Shown: piece after piece, positions 32,122 to 40,500 of the stretch
Numbering within the stretch: position 1 is the first letter of the stretch
How the letters are laid out: the number at the start of each line of letters is the position of its first letter
From: Glycomyces harbinensis
Lineage (GTDB): Bacteria > Actinomycetota > Actinomycetes > Mycobacteriales > Micromonosporaceae
DNA length: 42,069 bases
Direction: 5' to 3'
NCBI RefSeq assembly: GCF_900101745.1
Contig: NZ_FNAD01000028.1
Span: 1 to 42,069, forward strand
Translations under genes and position numbers: made by a program
Notes under the pieces: model-generated
Seen by the model: only the letters and a program-made list of their open reading frames with translations
Database searches by the model: none
What the model was told of the DNA's origin: nothing

Positions 32122-33221
32122 CGGGACTCCTCCTCGACGGCGGCGCGGTGCGGATCGGCACCGCCGGGCGGGGTCTCGTGCGCTCCGACGCGCGCGATGA
32201 AGAGGTCCTTGAGCGCGGGGTTCGCGTTGAACAGGCGCAGCGCGTAGTCGGCGTGGCCGGGGACGTAGCCGTTGCCGATGAGCATCTCGACGTCGGCGGC
32301 GAGGCCTTCGGCGCCGAGCGCGGCGGCCGGGAAGGAGGTGGCCATGGAGAAGAAGACGACGGTGCCGCCGGTGGCGGTGGCGAGGACGGCGCCGTGTTCG
32401 CAGCCGGGGACGTCGACGCAGACGACGGTGACGTCGGCGCCGCGCCCGTCGAGGGCGGAGGTGACGGCTTCGGCGAGGCCCAGCGGGTCGGTGGCGTCGG
32501 CGACGGCGATGCGGTCGGCGAGGCCGGTGCCGCGCAGCTGGGCGGCCTCGATCTCGTCGCGGACGACGGCGAGGACCTTGGCGGCGTGGGCGTCGCGGGC
32601 GGCGGCGAGCGAGAGCGACCCGGACTTGCCGGCGGCGCCGAGGACGGCGACGGTGGTCGAGGCGTGGGGCCGGCGGGCGACGACGCGTCGGACCAGGGCG
32701 GGGGCGCCGCAGACGTCGAGGACGGCGAGTGCGAGGTGTTCGGGCAGTCCAGGGGGGAGGACGGCGGCGATGGAGCGGCCGAAGAGGATGGCGTGTCCGG
32801 CGGCGGGGATCTGCTCGGATTCGCCGTCCCAGCGGGCGAGTCCGTCGGTGATGCGCAGCGGGGTGAGCGTGAGGGAGACGAGGGTGGCGATCTTCTGGCC
32901 GGGCTCGAGGCCGAGGGCGGAGCGGGGGCCGACCTCCTCGACGGTGCCGATGAGCATGCCGCCGGAGCCGGTGACGGGGTTGTGCATCTTGCCGCGGGCT
33001 TCGATGATCGCGAGGACTTCGGCGCGGATCGCCGCGCCGTCGCCGCCGTGGGCGGTGCGCAGCTGCCGGTAGGAGGCCGCGTCGAGGTTGAGGCGCTCGA
33101 CGCCGATTCGCACCTCGTCCTCGGCGATCTCGGGGTCGGGGTCGAGCCGGTCGGCCGCTTGTGGCAGCGCTCCGGCGGGGCTGACGACCCGGTGCGATCC
33201 GACTGGTGAGCCTGTCGACAT
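32118..33221 (-). CDS. kdd: L-erythro-3,5-diaminohexanoate dehydrogenase
   Basis: A 367-aa NAD(P)-dependent dehydrogenase that oxidises the 3-amino group of 3,5-diaminohexanoate to give 5-amino-3-oxohexanoate and ammonia. The Rossmann region is VAVLGAAGKSGSLSLAAARDAHAAKVLAVVRD (residues ~200-232). Earlier come NLDAASYRQLR and KMHNPVTGSGGMLIGTVEEVGP, the latter a distinctive Kdd stretch with MDR-like folding. ATG 33221 was chosen for its spacing to a TAAAAT -10 element (33252-33247). It is the first gene of the leftward operon and diverges from kamA with about 150 bp between them. Confidence 0.92.
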   Translation of the reverse strand: MSTGSPVGSHRVVSPAGALPQAADRLDPDPEIAEDEVRIGVERLNLDAASYRQLRTAHGGDGAAIRAEVLAIIEARGKMHNPVTGSGGMLIGTVEEVGPRSALGLEPGQKIATLVSLTLTPLRITDGLARWDGESEQIPAAGHAILFGRSIAAVLPPGLPEHLALAVLDVCGAPALVRRVVARRPHASTTVAVLGAAGKSGSLSLAAARDAHAAKVLAVVRDEIEAAQLRGTGLADRIAVADATDPLGLAEAVTSALDGRGADVTVVCVDVPGCEHGAVLATATGGTVVFFSMATSFPAAALGAEGLAADVEMLIGNGYVPGHADYALRLFNANPALKDLFIARVGAHETPPGGADPHRAAVEEESR

Positions 33222-33374
33222 CGTTGCCGCCCTTCTTGTAGCAGGGATTTTATGGAGTCTCAATATGCGGGACCTAGCGCACTACAGTAACGGAAGGTTA
33301 TCCTCGTCACAAGGACGGCCATCCCCGTCCGCAGGTTTCCCCCGGGGCAACATCCCGGACATGGAGGTGAGAAG
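33222..33374. promoter_or_regulatory. Divergent promoter region of the two lysine-degradation operons
   Basis: This 153-bp region must drive both kdd (left) and kamA (right). On the minus strand TAAAAT at 33252-33247 is a good -10 for kdd, giving a leader of about 20 nt. On the plus strand TACAGT near 33283 is a possible -10 for kamA. A hairpin, GGACGG-ccatcc-CCGTCC (33313-33330), lies in the kamA leader, and AGGTGAGAAGG just before 33375 is its ribosome site. No regulator gene is encoded inside the cluster and I see no lysine riboswitch. Confidence 0.5.
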
Positions 33375-34868
33375 GTGTCGGATCGACCATCGGGTGCAAC
33401 ACCACCTGTAGCGATCGAGCAGCCGTACCAGTACCGGAGGCGGGAACTGGTGGAGCCGGACTGGACGCGGTTCCCCGGCTGGGCGGACGTGACCGACGCG
33501 GACTGGGCCTCGGCGCAGTGGCAGCGCGCGCACTGCGTCAAGAACGTCAAGCAGCTGCGCGAGCTGGTCGGCGACCGGCTCCACGAGTCGTTCTTCGACG
33601 ACCTCGCCGACGACATGGCGAACTCGGCGACCATGTCGATGCTGCTCCCCCCGCAGATGCTCAACACGATGGTCCCCGCCGTCGAGGACACCGCTCCGGG
33701 CTCGTGGACGGACGCGTTCCTGGCCGATCCCGTCCGCCGCTACATGCTCCCGGTGGCCTCGGACCGGCGCACCGACTGGCCCTCCCACCCGTTCTCGGGC
33801 CGCGACTCCCTCCACGAGCACGACATGTGGGCCGTCGAGGGCCTGACCCACCGCTACCCCACGAAGGTCCTCGCCGAGCTCCTCTCGACCTGCCCCCAGT
33901 ACTGCGGCCACTGCACGCGCATGGACCTGGTCGGCAACTCCACCCCCACCGTCGACAAGCGGCGCCTGGCGCTCAAACCGGTCGACCGCCAGAGCGCGAT
34001 CCTCGGATACCTCGAGACCCACCCGGGGGTGCGCGACGTCGTGGTCTCCGGCGGCGACGTCGCGAACCTGCCCTGGCGCCAGCTCGAGCGGTTCCTCGAG
34101 CGCCTCCTCGAGGTCGAGACGATCCGCGACATCCGCCTGGCGACGAAGGCGCTCATGGGGCTGCCGCAGCACTGGCTCCAGGACGAGATCGTCGAGGGCA
34201 TGGGCCGCATCGCGAAGACCGCGGCCGACCGCGGCGTGAACCTGGCGATCCACACGCACATCAACCACGTCAACTCGGTGACCCCGGCCGTGGCGAAGGC
34301 GGCCGCGGCGATGCTCGACGCGGGCGTGCGGGACGTGCGCAACCAGGGCGTGCTCATGCGCGGCATCAACGACACCCAGGCCGACCTGCTCGACCTGTGC
34401 TTCGCGATGCAGGGCGAGGCGAACATCCTGCCGTACTACTTCTACATGTGCGACATGATCCCCAACGCCGAGCACTGGCGGACCTCGGTCGCGCAGGCCC
34501 AGGAGCTCCAGACGGCGATCATGGGGTACCTGCCGGGGTACGCGACGCCGCGGATCATCTGCGACGTCCCGATGGTCGGCAAGCGCTGGGTCCACCAGCT
34601 GTCCGAGTACGACCGGGAGCTGGGGATCTCGTACTGGACGAAGAACTACCGCACCTCGATCGAGGCGGACGACCCGGACGCGCTGACGCGCCGGTACCCG
34701 TTCTACGACCCGATCGACACCCTTCCCAAGGCCGGGCAGCAGTGGTGGGCGAACATGCACCCGCCGGTAAAGGTCAAGGAGGCCGGGGACGCGGCGGCGG
34801 CGATGTCACGGAGAGCGGCGGCGCAGCAGGCCTCGGCGCACCAGGACGAGGCTGCGGAGGTGCTGTGA
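33375..34868 (+). CDS. kamA: L-lysine 2,3-aminomutase (KamA)
   Basis: A 497-aa radical-SAM, PLP-dependent enzyme that isomerises L-lysine to L-beta-lysine (3,6-diaminohexanoate). The SAM cluster motif is CPQYCGHC with the following T-R retained; the Arg is the carboxylate contact in Clostridium LAM. VSGGDVANLPW stands for the GGD loop, and ATKALMGLPQHW and NLAIHTHINHVNSV follow. The PLP lysine is likely in CDVPMVGKRWV; known LAMs have a PGGGGK loop here, so this one is altered and shorter. N-terminal and C-terminal extensions make it longer than the 416-aa clostridial enzyme. GTG 33375 follows AGGTGAGAAGG. The stop overlaps the kce start (GTGA). Substrate is assigned from the operon. Confidence 0.88.
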   Translation: MSDRPSGATPPVAIEQPYQYRRRELVEPDWTRFPGWADVTDADWASAQWQRAHCVKNVKQLRELVGDRLHESFFDDLADDMANSATMSMLLPPQMLNTMVPAVEDTAPGSWTDAFLADPVRRYMLPVASDRRTDWPSHPFSGRDSLHEHDMWAVEGLTHRYPTKVLAELLSTCPQYCGHCTRMDLVGNSTPTVDKRRLALKPVDRQSAILGYLETHPGVRDVVVSGGDVANLPWRQLERFLERLLEVETIRDIRLATKALMGLPQHWLQDEIVEGMGRIAKTAADRGVNLAIHTHINHVNSVTPAVAKAAAAMLDAGVRDVRNQGVLMRGINDTQADLLDLCFAMQGEANILPYYFYMCDMIPNAEHWRTSVAQAQELQTAIMGYLPGYATPRIICDVPMVGKRWVHQLSEYDRELGISYWTKNYRTSIEADDPDALTRRYPFYDPIDTLPKAGQQWWANMHPPVKVKEAGDAAAAMSRRAAAQQASAHQDEAAEVL

Positions 34869-35704
34869 CCGGGACGCTGATCACGGTGGCGCCCACGGGG
34901 GCCGAGGTCGACAAGCGGGAGGTCCCGGTCCTGCCGGTGACGCTGGAGGAGCTGGTCGACACCGCCGCGAAGTGCGAGCGCGCGGGGGCCTCGATCATCC
35001 ACGTGCACCTGCGGGACGATCAGGCCGCGCCCACGCTGGACCCGGTGCGTCTGCGGGATGCGGTCGCGGCGCTGCGGGAGACGACGGACCTGATCGTGCA
35101 GCTGTCCACCGGCGGGTCGGTCCACGACCCGGAGGAGGCCCGGCTCGCCGTGCTCGACGCGGAGCCGGACATGGCCTCGTGCACGATGGGCACCGTGAAC
35201 TTCGGCGGCGACGTGTTCATGAACCGCTGGGACTTCATCGTGGAGCTGCACGAGCGCATGATCGAGCGGGCCGTGGTCCCGGAGTACGAGCTGTTCGACA
35301 TCGGGCACGTGGCGTCGCTGGAGCGGCTGCTGGGGCAGCACGGGCTGCCTTTCGGGGATCACGTGCACGTGGACTTCGTGCTGGGCGTCCCGGGAGGGGC
35401 GGCCGGCGACGCGTCGACGGTGACGGCCTTCGCGGAGGCGGTGCGCCGGTACCTGCCGGAGGGGACCACGTTCTCCGCCACCGGGATCGGCAGGACCACG
35501 CTCCCGGTCATGTTCGCGTCGCTGGCGCACGGCGGGCACCTGCGCGTCGGCATGGAGGACACGGTCTCGTTCGCGAGGCGGCGGCCGGTGGCCGGGAACG
35601 ACCAGCTGGTGGCCCGCGCCGCCGAGGCGGCGGCGCTCGCGCAGCGCCCGGCGATCACGACGGTGGAGGCGAGGAAGCTCCTGCGCATGAGAGACGCCGA
35701 CTGA
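34865..35704 (+). CDS. kce: 3-keto-5-aminohexanoate cleavage enzyme (BKACE family)
   Basis: A 279-aa TIM-barrel zinc enzyme that condenses 5-amino-3-oxohexanoate with acetyl-CoA and cleaves it to acetoacetate and 3-aminobutyryl-CoA. The zinc ligands fall at H46 and H48 (SIIHVHLRD) and E231 (LRVGMED). R227 is four residues before that Glu. The numbering matches the characterised Cloacimonas enzyme (His46, His48, Arg226, Glu230) almost exactly. PEYELFDIGH supplies the acidic active-site residues. The GTG start overlaps the kamA stop by 4 bp. BKACE enzymes vary in substrate, but next to kamA/kamDE/kdd/kal the lysine-pathway substrate is strongly favoured. Confidence 0.93.
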   Translation: MTGTLITVAPTGAEVDKREVPVLPVTLEELVDTAAKCERAGASIIHVHLRDDQAAPTLDPVRLRDAVAALRETTDLIVQLSTGGSVHDPEEARLAVLDAEPDMASCTMGTVNFGGDVFMNRWDFIVELHERMIERAVVPEYELFDIGHVASLERLLGQHGLPFGDHVHVDFVLGVPGGAAGDASTVTAFAEAVRRYLPEGTTFSATGIGRTTLPVMFASLAHGGHLRVGMEDTVSFARRRPVAGNDQLVARAAEAAALAQRPAITTVEARKLLRMRDAD

Positions 35705-35712
35705 ACGAATGC

Positions 35713-35747
35713 CGAAGGGCCCGAACGCGATGCGTTCGGGCCCTTCG
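35713..35747 (+). terminator. Terminator of the kamA-kce operon
   Basis: A perfect 15-bp stem, CGAAGGGCCCGAACG with its complement, around loop CGATG. It starts 9 bp after the kce stop. Confidence 0.88.
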
Positions 35748-35823
35748 CGTTCGTCGATCAGTCGGGGAGGCGGTCGAGGAGCACCCGGTCATCGGCGGAC
35801 CGTAACCCCTCGGGGCGATGTTT

Positions 35824-35852
35824 CGGGCCCGGATGCCGGGCATCCGGGCCCG
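35824..35852 (-). terminator. Terminator of the small membrane protein gene
   Basis: A perfect 12-bp stem, CGGGCCCGGATG with CATCCGGGCCCG, around CCGGG, 21 bp past the stop of the leftward gene at 35873. Nothing else is seen between the two hairpins. Confidence 0.75.
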
Positions 35853-35872
35853 TCGGGCATTACTCCCCGGGG

Positions 35873-36181
35873 TCAGTCGTGACGACTCCAGCGGGAGCGG
35901 CCGACGCTGGCGATGGCACCGGCGATGGCGAGGTAGACGAGGGCGGCGAGACCGTAGTTGACGACGGCCCGCACCTTGGGGTCGTCGACCCTGAACATGT
36001 CCCGGAAGAGCCAGGAGAACCAGTTGGCGAGGTCCGCGAAGAAGTTCACGAGCGGGTTGTGAGGGTTGGCTTCCAGCAGCACGAAAGCGAGGTGCAGCAG
36101 GATGATCAGGGCGATGATGCCGAAGATGATCGCGATGATGTGCACGATCCACGAGTTGTGACGCGAGGCGACGTAGGGCAT
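35873..36181 (-). CDS. Small two-pass membrane protein, 102 aa
   Basis: A 102-aa protein with two hydrophobic segments: WIVHIIAIIFGIIALIILLHLAFVLL (about residues 11-36) and YGLAALVYLAIAGAIASVG (about 77-95). Between them is a soluble or amphipathic region rich in Phe and Trp (NFFADLANWFSWLFRDMF), then RVDDPKVRAVVN. The ATG at 36181 is chosen because AGGAAGGA lies six bases upstream; the frame is open further up. It has its own terminator. It is reminiscent of short actinobacterial membrane proteins of unknown role; I cannot assign a function. It is divergent from the ABC transporter pair. Confidence 0.72.
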   Translation of the reverse strand: MPYVASRHNSWIVHIIAIIFGIIALIILLHLAFVLLEANPHNPLVNFFADLANWFSWLFRDMFRVDDPKVRAVVNYGLAALVYLAIAGAIASVGRSRWSRHD

Positions 36182-36339
36182 GACCATTCCTTCCTCAACA
36201 TCGTTGCTGTCGATGTTGGACATCGGGAATGCCCAACGCACCGGCGTGCAAACGTCATTCGCGCAGAATGAGGCGGGAAGGGCCCTGTGCCCGAATCGAA
36301 GCGGACGTCGATACCGGTCGGCAGGTAAGCTTGGTTCCC

Positions 36340-37998
36340 ATGCCCCTCGCTCCCCCGCCGACACCCTGGCGCCTGCTCGTCGGCTTCGCGCGGCCCCACC
36401 CCCGCCGCATCGCCTTCGGCGTCCTCATGTACCTCCTTTCGGGCGCGACCTCGATGACGCAGCTGTGGATGCTCGGCCGGGTCGTCGACGAGGGGTTCAT
36501 CGCCCGCGACGGCGGCGCCCTCGCGTTCTGGCTGGCGCTCATCACCTGCGCCGTGATCGCGCAGCCGGTCTTCTGGTCGACGGGCTTCCGCATGTTCGTG
36601 GGCGCCGAGGCCGCGAACCAGCGGACGATCGTCCGGATGCTCACCGACCACCTCAACACCGCCGGGACGGGCCTGCGGGGGAAGGTCTCGGCCGGGGAGC
36701 TGGTGAACCTCCCGAGCGAGGACACCCGCCGGGCCGCCCGCGCGATCTCCGACGTCGGGTTCTTCGTCAACAACCTCACGATGTTCGTCGTCGGGTCCGT
36801 GCTCGTCTGGTCGATCCACCCGCTGCTGGGCGTCGTGATCGTCGCCGGGAGCGCCGTCACCGCCCTCGTCACCGGGCCGCTCCTGGGCCGGCTCCAACGG
36901 CGCCAGGCCGATTACCGCGAGATGATCGGCGACCTCACCGCGAACGCCGCCGACATCGTCGGGGGCCTGCGGGTGCTGCGCGGCATCGGCGGCGACCTGC
37001 TGTTCGCCGAGCGCTACCGCGAACGCTCGGCCGCCTTGCAGCGCACGGGATACCGGGTCGCGAACTCGAGCTCGTGGATCCACGCGCTCCGGTACTCGAT
37101 GCCGATCGTGTTCGTCGCGGCCATCACCTGGACCGGCGCGCTCCTGGCCGCGGACGGCGCGATCAGCATCGGCGGCCTGGCCTCGGCGTTCAGCTTCGCG
37201 ACCGTGTTCATCGCCGTGTCGGGCAACTTCATCGGCACCGCGAACTTCCTCGTCGCCGCCTGGGTGGGGACCAAGCGGATCGCCCGGTTCCTCGCCATCG
37301 AGACCGATGTGGACGATGAAGGGACGCTGCGCGGCGCGGGCGGCGAGCTGCGCGACCCCGATTCGGGCCTGGTCGTCCCGGCGGACGGGCTCACCGTGGT
37401 CGTCACCGCCGAGACCGCTCCGGCGCTGGCCGCCTGCGAGCGCCTGGCCCGCTACCGCGACTCCGAGGCGGCGTGGGGCGCGAACCCGCTGGGCGCGTAT
37501 GCGCTCGCGGAGGTGCGCGAGCGGATCATGCTGCTGACCGACGAGGACTACCTGTTCGCCGCGACGCTCGGCGAGACCCTGCGAGTGGAGCCGAACGCGG
37601 CCCTCGCCGCGATCGAGACCGCCTGCGCCCACGACGTGTACACCGGGCTCGGCGCGACGCTGGGCGCCGAGGTCGCCGAGGGCGGGCGGAACCTCTCGGG
37701 CGGGCAGCGCCAGCGGCTGCGCCTCGCGCGGGCGCTCGCTGCCGCACCGCAGACGCTGCTGGCGGTGGAGCCGACCTCGGCGGTGGACTCGCACACCGAG
37801 TCGCTCATCGCCGAACGGGTCACCGCGACCCGCGCGCTGCTGGCGACGCTGGTGGTCACGGCCTCGCCGCTGTGGCTCGCGCACGCCGACCGCGTGGTGT
37901 GGATGGTCGACGGCAAGGTCCACGCCACCGGCACGCACGCCGAACTGCTCGACGATCCCGCGTACCGGGTCCTGACCTCGCACGGCGCGGACGCATGA
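36340..37998 (+). CDS. ABC exporter half-subunit with degenerate ATP-binding motifs
   Basis: A 552-aa fusion of a six-helix export domain (residues ~10-320) and an ATPase domain (~330-552). The canonical signature NLSGGQRQRL is at 451-460. The other ATP-site motifs are lost. The Walker A position reads VVTAETAPALAA (about 354-365), without any GxxGxGKS. The Q-loop Gln is replaced (MLLTDEDYLF). Walker B is LLAVEPTS, with the Asp missing, and the switch His is Ser (VVTASP). The ATPase domain is also short. Such a subunit can only work as the non-catalytic partner of a heterodimer, here with the next gene. ATG 36340 gives MPLAPPPTPWRLL. Cargo is unknown; lipids, drugs or peptides are all possible. 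Confidence 0.86.
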   Translation: MPLAPPPTPWRLLVGFARPHPRRIAFGVLMYLLSGATSMTQLWMLGRVVDEGFIARDGGALAFWLALITCAVIAQPVFWSTGFRMFVGAEAANQRTIVRMLTDHLNTAGTGLRGKVSAGELVNLPSEDTRRAARAISDVGFFVNNLTMFVVGSVLVWSIHPLLGVVIVAGSAVTALVTGPLLGRLQRRQADYREMIGDLTANAADIVGGLRVLRGIGGDLLFAERYRERSAALQRTGYRVANSSSWIHALRYSMPIVFVAAITWTGALLAADGAISIGGLASAFSFATVFIAVSGNFIGTANFLVAAWVGTKRIARFLAIETDVDDEGTLRGAGGELRDPDSGLVVPADGLTVVVTAETAPALAACERLARYRDSEAAWGANPLGAYALAEVRERIMLLTDEDYLFAATLGETLRVEPNAALAAIETACAHDVYTGLGATLGAEVAEGGRNLSGGQRQRLRLARALAAAPQTLLAVEPTSAVDSHTESLIAERVTATRALLATLVVTASPLWLAHADRVVWMVDGKVHATGTHAELLDDPAYRVLTSHGADA

Positions 37999-38013
37999 CT
38001 CGAGAACGCCGTC

Positions 38014-38035
38014 CGGGCCGCCGATCGGCGGCCCG
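38014..38035 (+). other. 22-bp palindrome between the two ABC half-transporter genes
   Basis: CGGGCCGCCGA and its exact complement, with no loop, lie in the 88-bp gap between the subunits. As RNA this is a stable hairpin; it may tune the ratio of the two subunits by partial termination or by protecting an mRNA end. Confidence 0.5.
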
Positions 38036-38086
38036 CGAGCGCGGACGGTCCACGGCCCGCGGGCCTCGCCCCGAGGAGGAGCACGC

Positions 38087-39823
38087 ATGAGCGTCGATGA
38101 GAAGCACCGGCTGCCGGTCGCGAACGCGGCCGAGGTCCGCCGGGCCTTCCTGCGCCTGTTCGCCGCCGACAAGGGCCGGGCCGTCCAGGTGCTGGTCCTG
38201 TACACGCTCGCAGCCGGGTTCAGCGTCTCGGTGCCGATCCTCCTGGGCCGGGTCGTCGACGGGATCGGCGCGGGCTGGAGCATCGGGCGCATCAACCTCG
38301 TGTGCGGCCTCATCGTCGCGTGCGTCGCCGTCCAGTTCGTGCTCAGCCGCCTGGGGCGGCGCGCGGGGTACCGGTTCGGCGAGCGCGCCGCGGCCCGCCT
38401 GCGCGAGGGCGTGGTGGGCCGGGTGCTCGGGCTGCCGCTCGACCGGGTCGAGCAGGCCGGGCGCGGCGACCTCGGCACCCGCACCGCCTCCGACGTCAAC
38501 ACCGTCGCGGACCTGCTGCGCGACTCGGGGCCGACGATGGCGACCGCGTTCATCGAGGTGCTGGTGCTGTACGTCGCCACGTTCGTGGTCGACCCGCTCC
38601 TGGGCCTGTGCGCGCTGGTGACGCTGCCGCCGCTGCTGCTGGCGGCCCGCCGGTACTGGCGCCGGTCGAGCGGCGCGTTCCTCGCGCAGCGGGCGGCCAT
38701 GAGCGAGGCGGCCGAGACGCTCACCGCGTCGGGCGCGGGCGCCAGGACCGTGTCGGCGCTCGCGATGCAGGAGGAGCGGCGCGAGACGGGGTACGCGCGC
38801 GCGGAGACGATGCGCGAGCGGTTCCTGAGGGTGCTGCACCTCCAAGTCGAGTTCTTCCTGCTCCTGCTGTGGATCAACCGGCTTCAGCTCGTGATCGTGG
38901 TGGCCGCGGCCGGGCTCTGGTACTTCCAGGACGGGTTGAGCCTGGGAACGGCGGTCGCGGCGATCACCGTGGCCGTGCGCATCGCGAACCCGACCAACGC
39001 GGTCATGGTGCAGCTCAACGAGTTCCAGCAGGGATCGGCGGCGCTGGCGCGCATCGAGGGCGTCAACCTCATCACGCCCGAACCGCGCGAGGCCGTCCCG
39101 GACGGGACGGACCTGCGCCTGGACGCGGTCACGTTCGGATACGGCGAGGGCCCCGACGTGCTGCACGGGCTGAGCCTGCATCCCAAGGCGGGGGAACGAC
39201 TCGTCGTGGTCGGACCCTCGGGAGCCGGGAAGTCGACCATCGCCCGCCTGCTCGCGGGCATCGACCGGCCCCGGACGGGGACGGCGACGATGGGCGGCGT
39301 CCCGGTGTGCGACATCGGAGTCGAGGAACTGCGCCGCCACGTCGTGCTGGTGACCCAGGAGCACTACGTGTTCACCGCGACCTTGCGCGACAACCTGATC
39401 CTGGCCGCGCCCGACGCGAGCGACGCGCTCCTGGAGGACGCGCTCCGGCGCGTCGACGCCGGCTGGGCCCTGGCCGAGGGTCTCGACACGATGCTCGGCG
39501 ACGAGCACCGCAAGCTCAGCACCGCCGAGGCGCAGCAGATCGCGCTCGCCCGGGTCGTGGTCGCCGACCCCGGCATCGTCATCCTCGACGAGGCCACCGC
39601 CGGCATCGACCCGGCCAGCGCCGGGAACGTCGAGGTGGCCCTGGCGGCGGCGCTCGCGGGCCGCACCGTGATCGCGATCGCGCACCAGCTCCAGGCGGCG
39701 AGTTCGGCCGACCGGATCGCCGTGGTCGAGGACGGGCGGATCGCCGAGGAGGGCACGCATGCGGAGCTGCTGGCGGCGGACGGGGTGTACGCGGGCCTCT
39801 GGCACGCGTGGCGCGGCGAGTGA
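38087..39823 (+). CDS. ABC exporter half-subunit, catalytic partner
   Basis: A 578-aa export domain plus ATPase. Walker A is intact (VGPSGAGKST, residues 375-384), as are the Q-loop (LVTQEHYVF, Q424), Walker B (IVILDEAT, D501 and E502) and the switch His (AIAHQLQ). Its signature, however, is KLSTAEAQQ (476-484) in place of LSGGQ. Combined with the LSGGQ of the upstream subunit, its Walker A/B form one complete ATP site; the second site of the heterodimer would lack almost everything. The ATG at 38087 follows GAGGAGGA. The first 15 residues are hydrophilic, then the membrane helices start. It forms an operon with the upstream gene. Confidence 0.9.
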   Translation: MSVDEKHRLPVANAAEVRRAFLRLFAADKGRAVQVLVLYTLAAGFSVSVPILLGRVVDGIGAGWSIGRINLVCGLIVACVAVQFVLSRLGRRAGYRFGERAAARLREGVVGRVLGLPLDRVEQAGRGDLGTRTASDVNTVADLLRDSGPTMATAFIEVLVLYVATFVVDPLLGLCALVTLPPLLLAARRYWRRSSGAFLAQRAAMSEAAETLTASGAGARTVSALAMQEERRETGYARAETMRERFLRVLHLQVEFFLLLLWINRLQLVIVVAAAGLWYFQDGLSLGTAVAAITVAVRIANPTNAVMVQLNEFQQGSAALARIEGVNLITPEPREAVPDGTDLRLDAVTFGYGEGPDVLHGLSLHPKAGERLVVVGPSGAGKSTIARLLAGIDRPRTGTATMGGVPVCDIGVEELRRHVVLVTQEHYVFTATLRDNLILAAPDASDALLEDALRRVDAGWALAEGLDTMLGDEHRKLSTAEAQQIALARVVVADPGIVILDEATAGIDPASAGNVEVALAAALAGRTVIAIAHQLQAASSADRIAVVEDGRIAEEGTHAELLAADGVYAGLWHAWRGE

Positions 39824-39864
39824 ACCGGGTTGCCCCGCCGATGCGCCGGTATTAGGGTCCCGGT

Positions 39865-40497
39865 ATGTCGAGAACGCGTGTGACCGGGGCCGACGTCGAG
39901 CGGGCCGTGGCCGTCACGGCCCGGGCGCTGCGCGCCGCTCCCGCGGAGGCCTGGGGCAACCGGGCGGGTCCCATGGAGGAGAACTGCTGGGACGCGTTGG
40001 ACCACTTGAACAACGGCCTGTTCTCGTACGCGCTGCGGATGGCCCCGCCCGTGCCGTACGTGAAGGGGCGTCCGACGATCCTGTGGGAGCGGCCCGGTGA
40101 GCCGTCGCTGCCGATCGCGACCGACCGCGCGGCGGGTCCGGGAGCCGGGATCGAGGTGCTGCTGATGATGGGCGGCCTGGTCGCGGCGGTGACGGACGCC
40201 CGGCCGTCCTCGGCGCGGTCCGATCACGTGTGGGGCCGCACCGATCCGGAGGGCTTCGCGGCGATGGGCGTGGTCGAGACGCTGGCGCACGCCTTCGACC
40301 TCACCGAGGGGCTGGGCGTGCCGTTCACGCCGCCGGGCGACCTCGCCGCGGTCGGTCTGGCCCGCCTGTTCCCCGAAGCGCCGACCGACGCCGACCCGTG
40401 GGCGACGCTGCTGTGGGCCACGGGCCGCGGCGATCTGGACGGGCACGGGCGGCGCGGCCCGGACTGGTCCTGGCACAGCGCGCCGCTCGACGAGTAG
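39865..40497 (+). CDS. DinB/mycothiol-dependent maleylpyruvate isomerase-like protein
   Basis: A 210-aa protein whose pattern resembles the DinB-like/maleylpyruvate isomerase N-terminal family of actinobacteria. It has helical stretches with ENCWDALDHLNNGLFSYALRM near residue 40 and MGVVETLAHAFDLTEGLGVPF near residue 140. The His of LAHAFDL and that of ALDHLN are candidates for the metal site of such four-helix bundles, which in some members use mycothiol as cofactor. It lies 41 bp after the ABC transporter operon on the same strand, perhaps cotranscribed. No reaction can be assigned. Confidence 0.6.
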   Translation: MSRTRVTGADVERAVAVTARALRAAPAEAWGNRAGPMEENCWDALDHLNNGLFSYALRMAPPVPYVKGRPTILWERPGEPSLPIATDRAAGPGAGIEVLLMMGGLVAAVTDARPSSARSDHVWGRTDPEGFAAMGVVETLAHAFDLTEGLGVPFTPPGDLAAVGLARLFPEAPTDADPWATLLWATGRGDLDGHGRRGPDWSWHSAPLDE

Positions 40498-40500
40498 CGG

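Noticed and set aside
33222..33374. Lysine riboswitch controlling the kam operons
   Set aside because: The divergent region is only 153 bp and does not show the multi-helix lysine-box pattern; only a simple 6-bp hairpin is visible.
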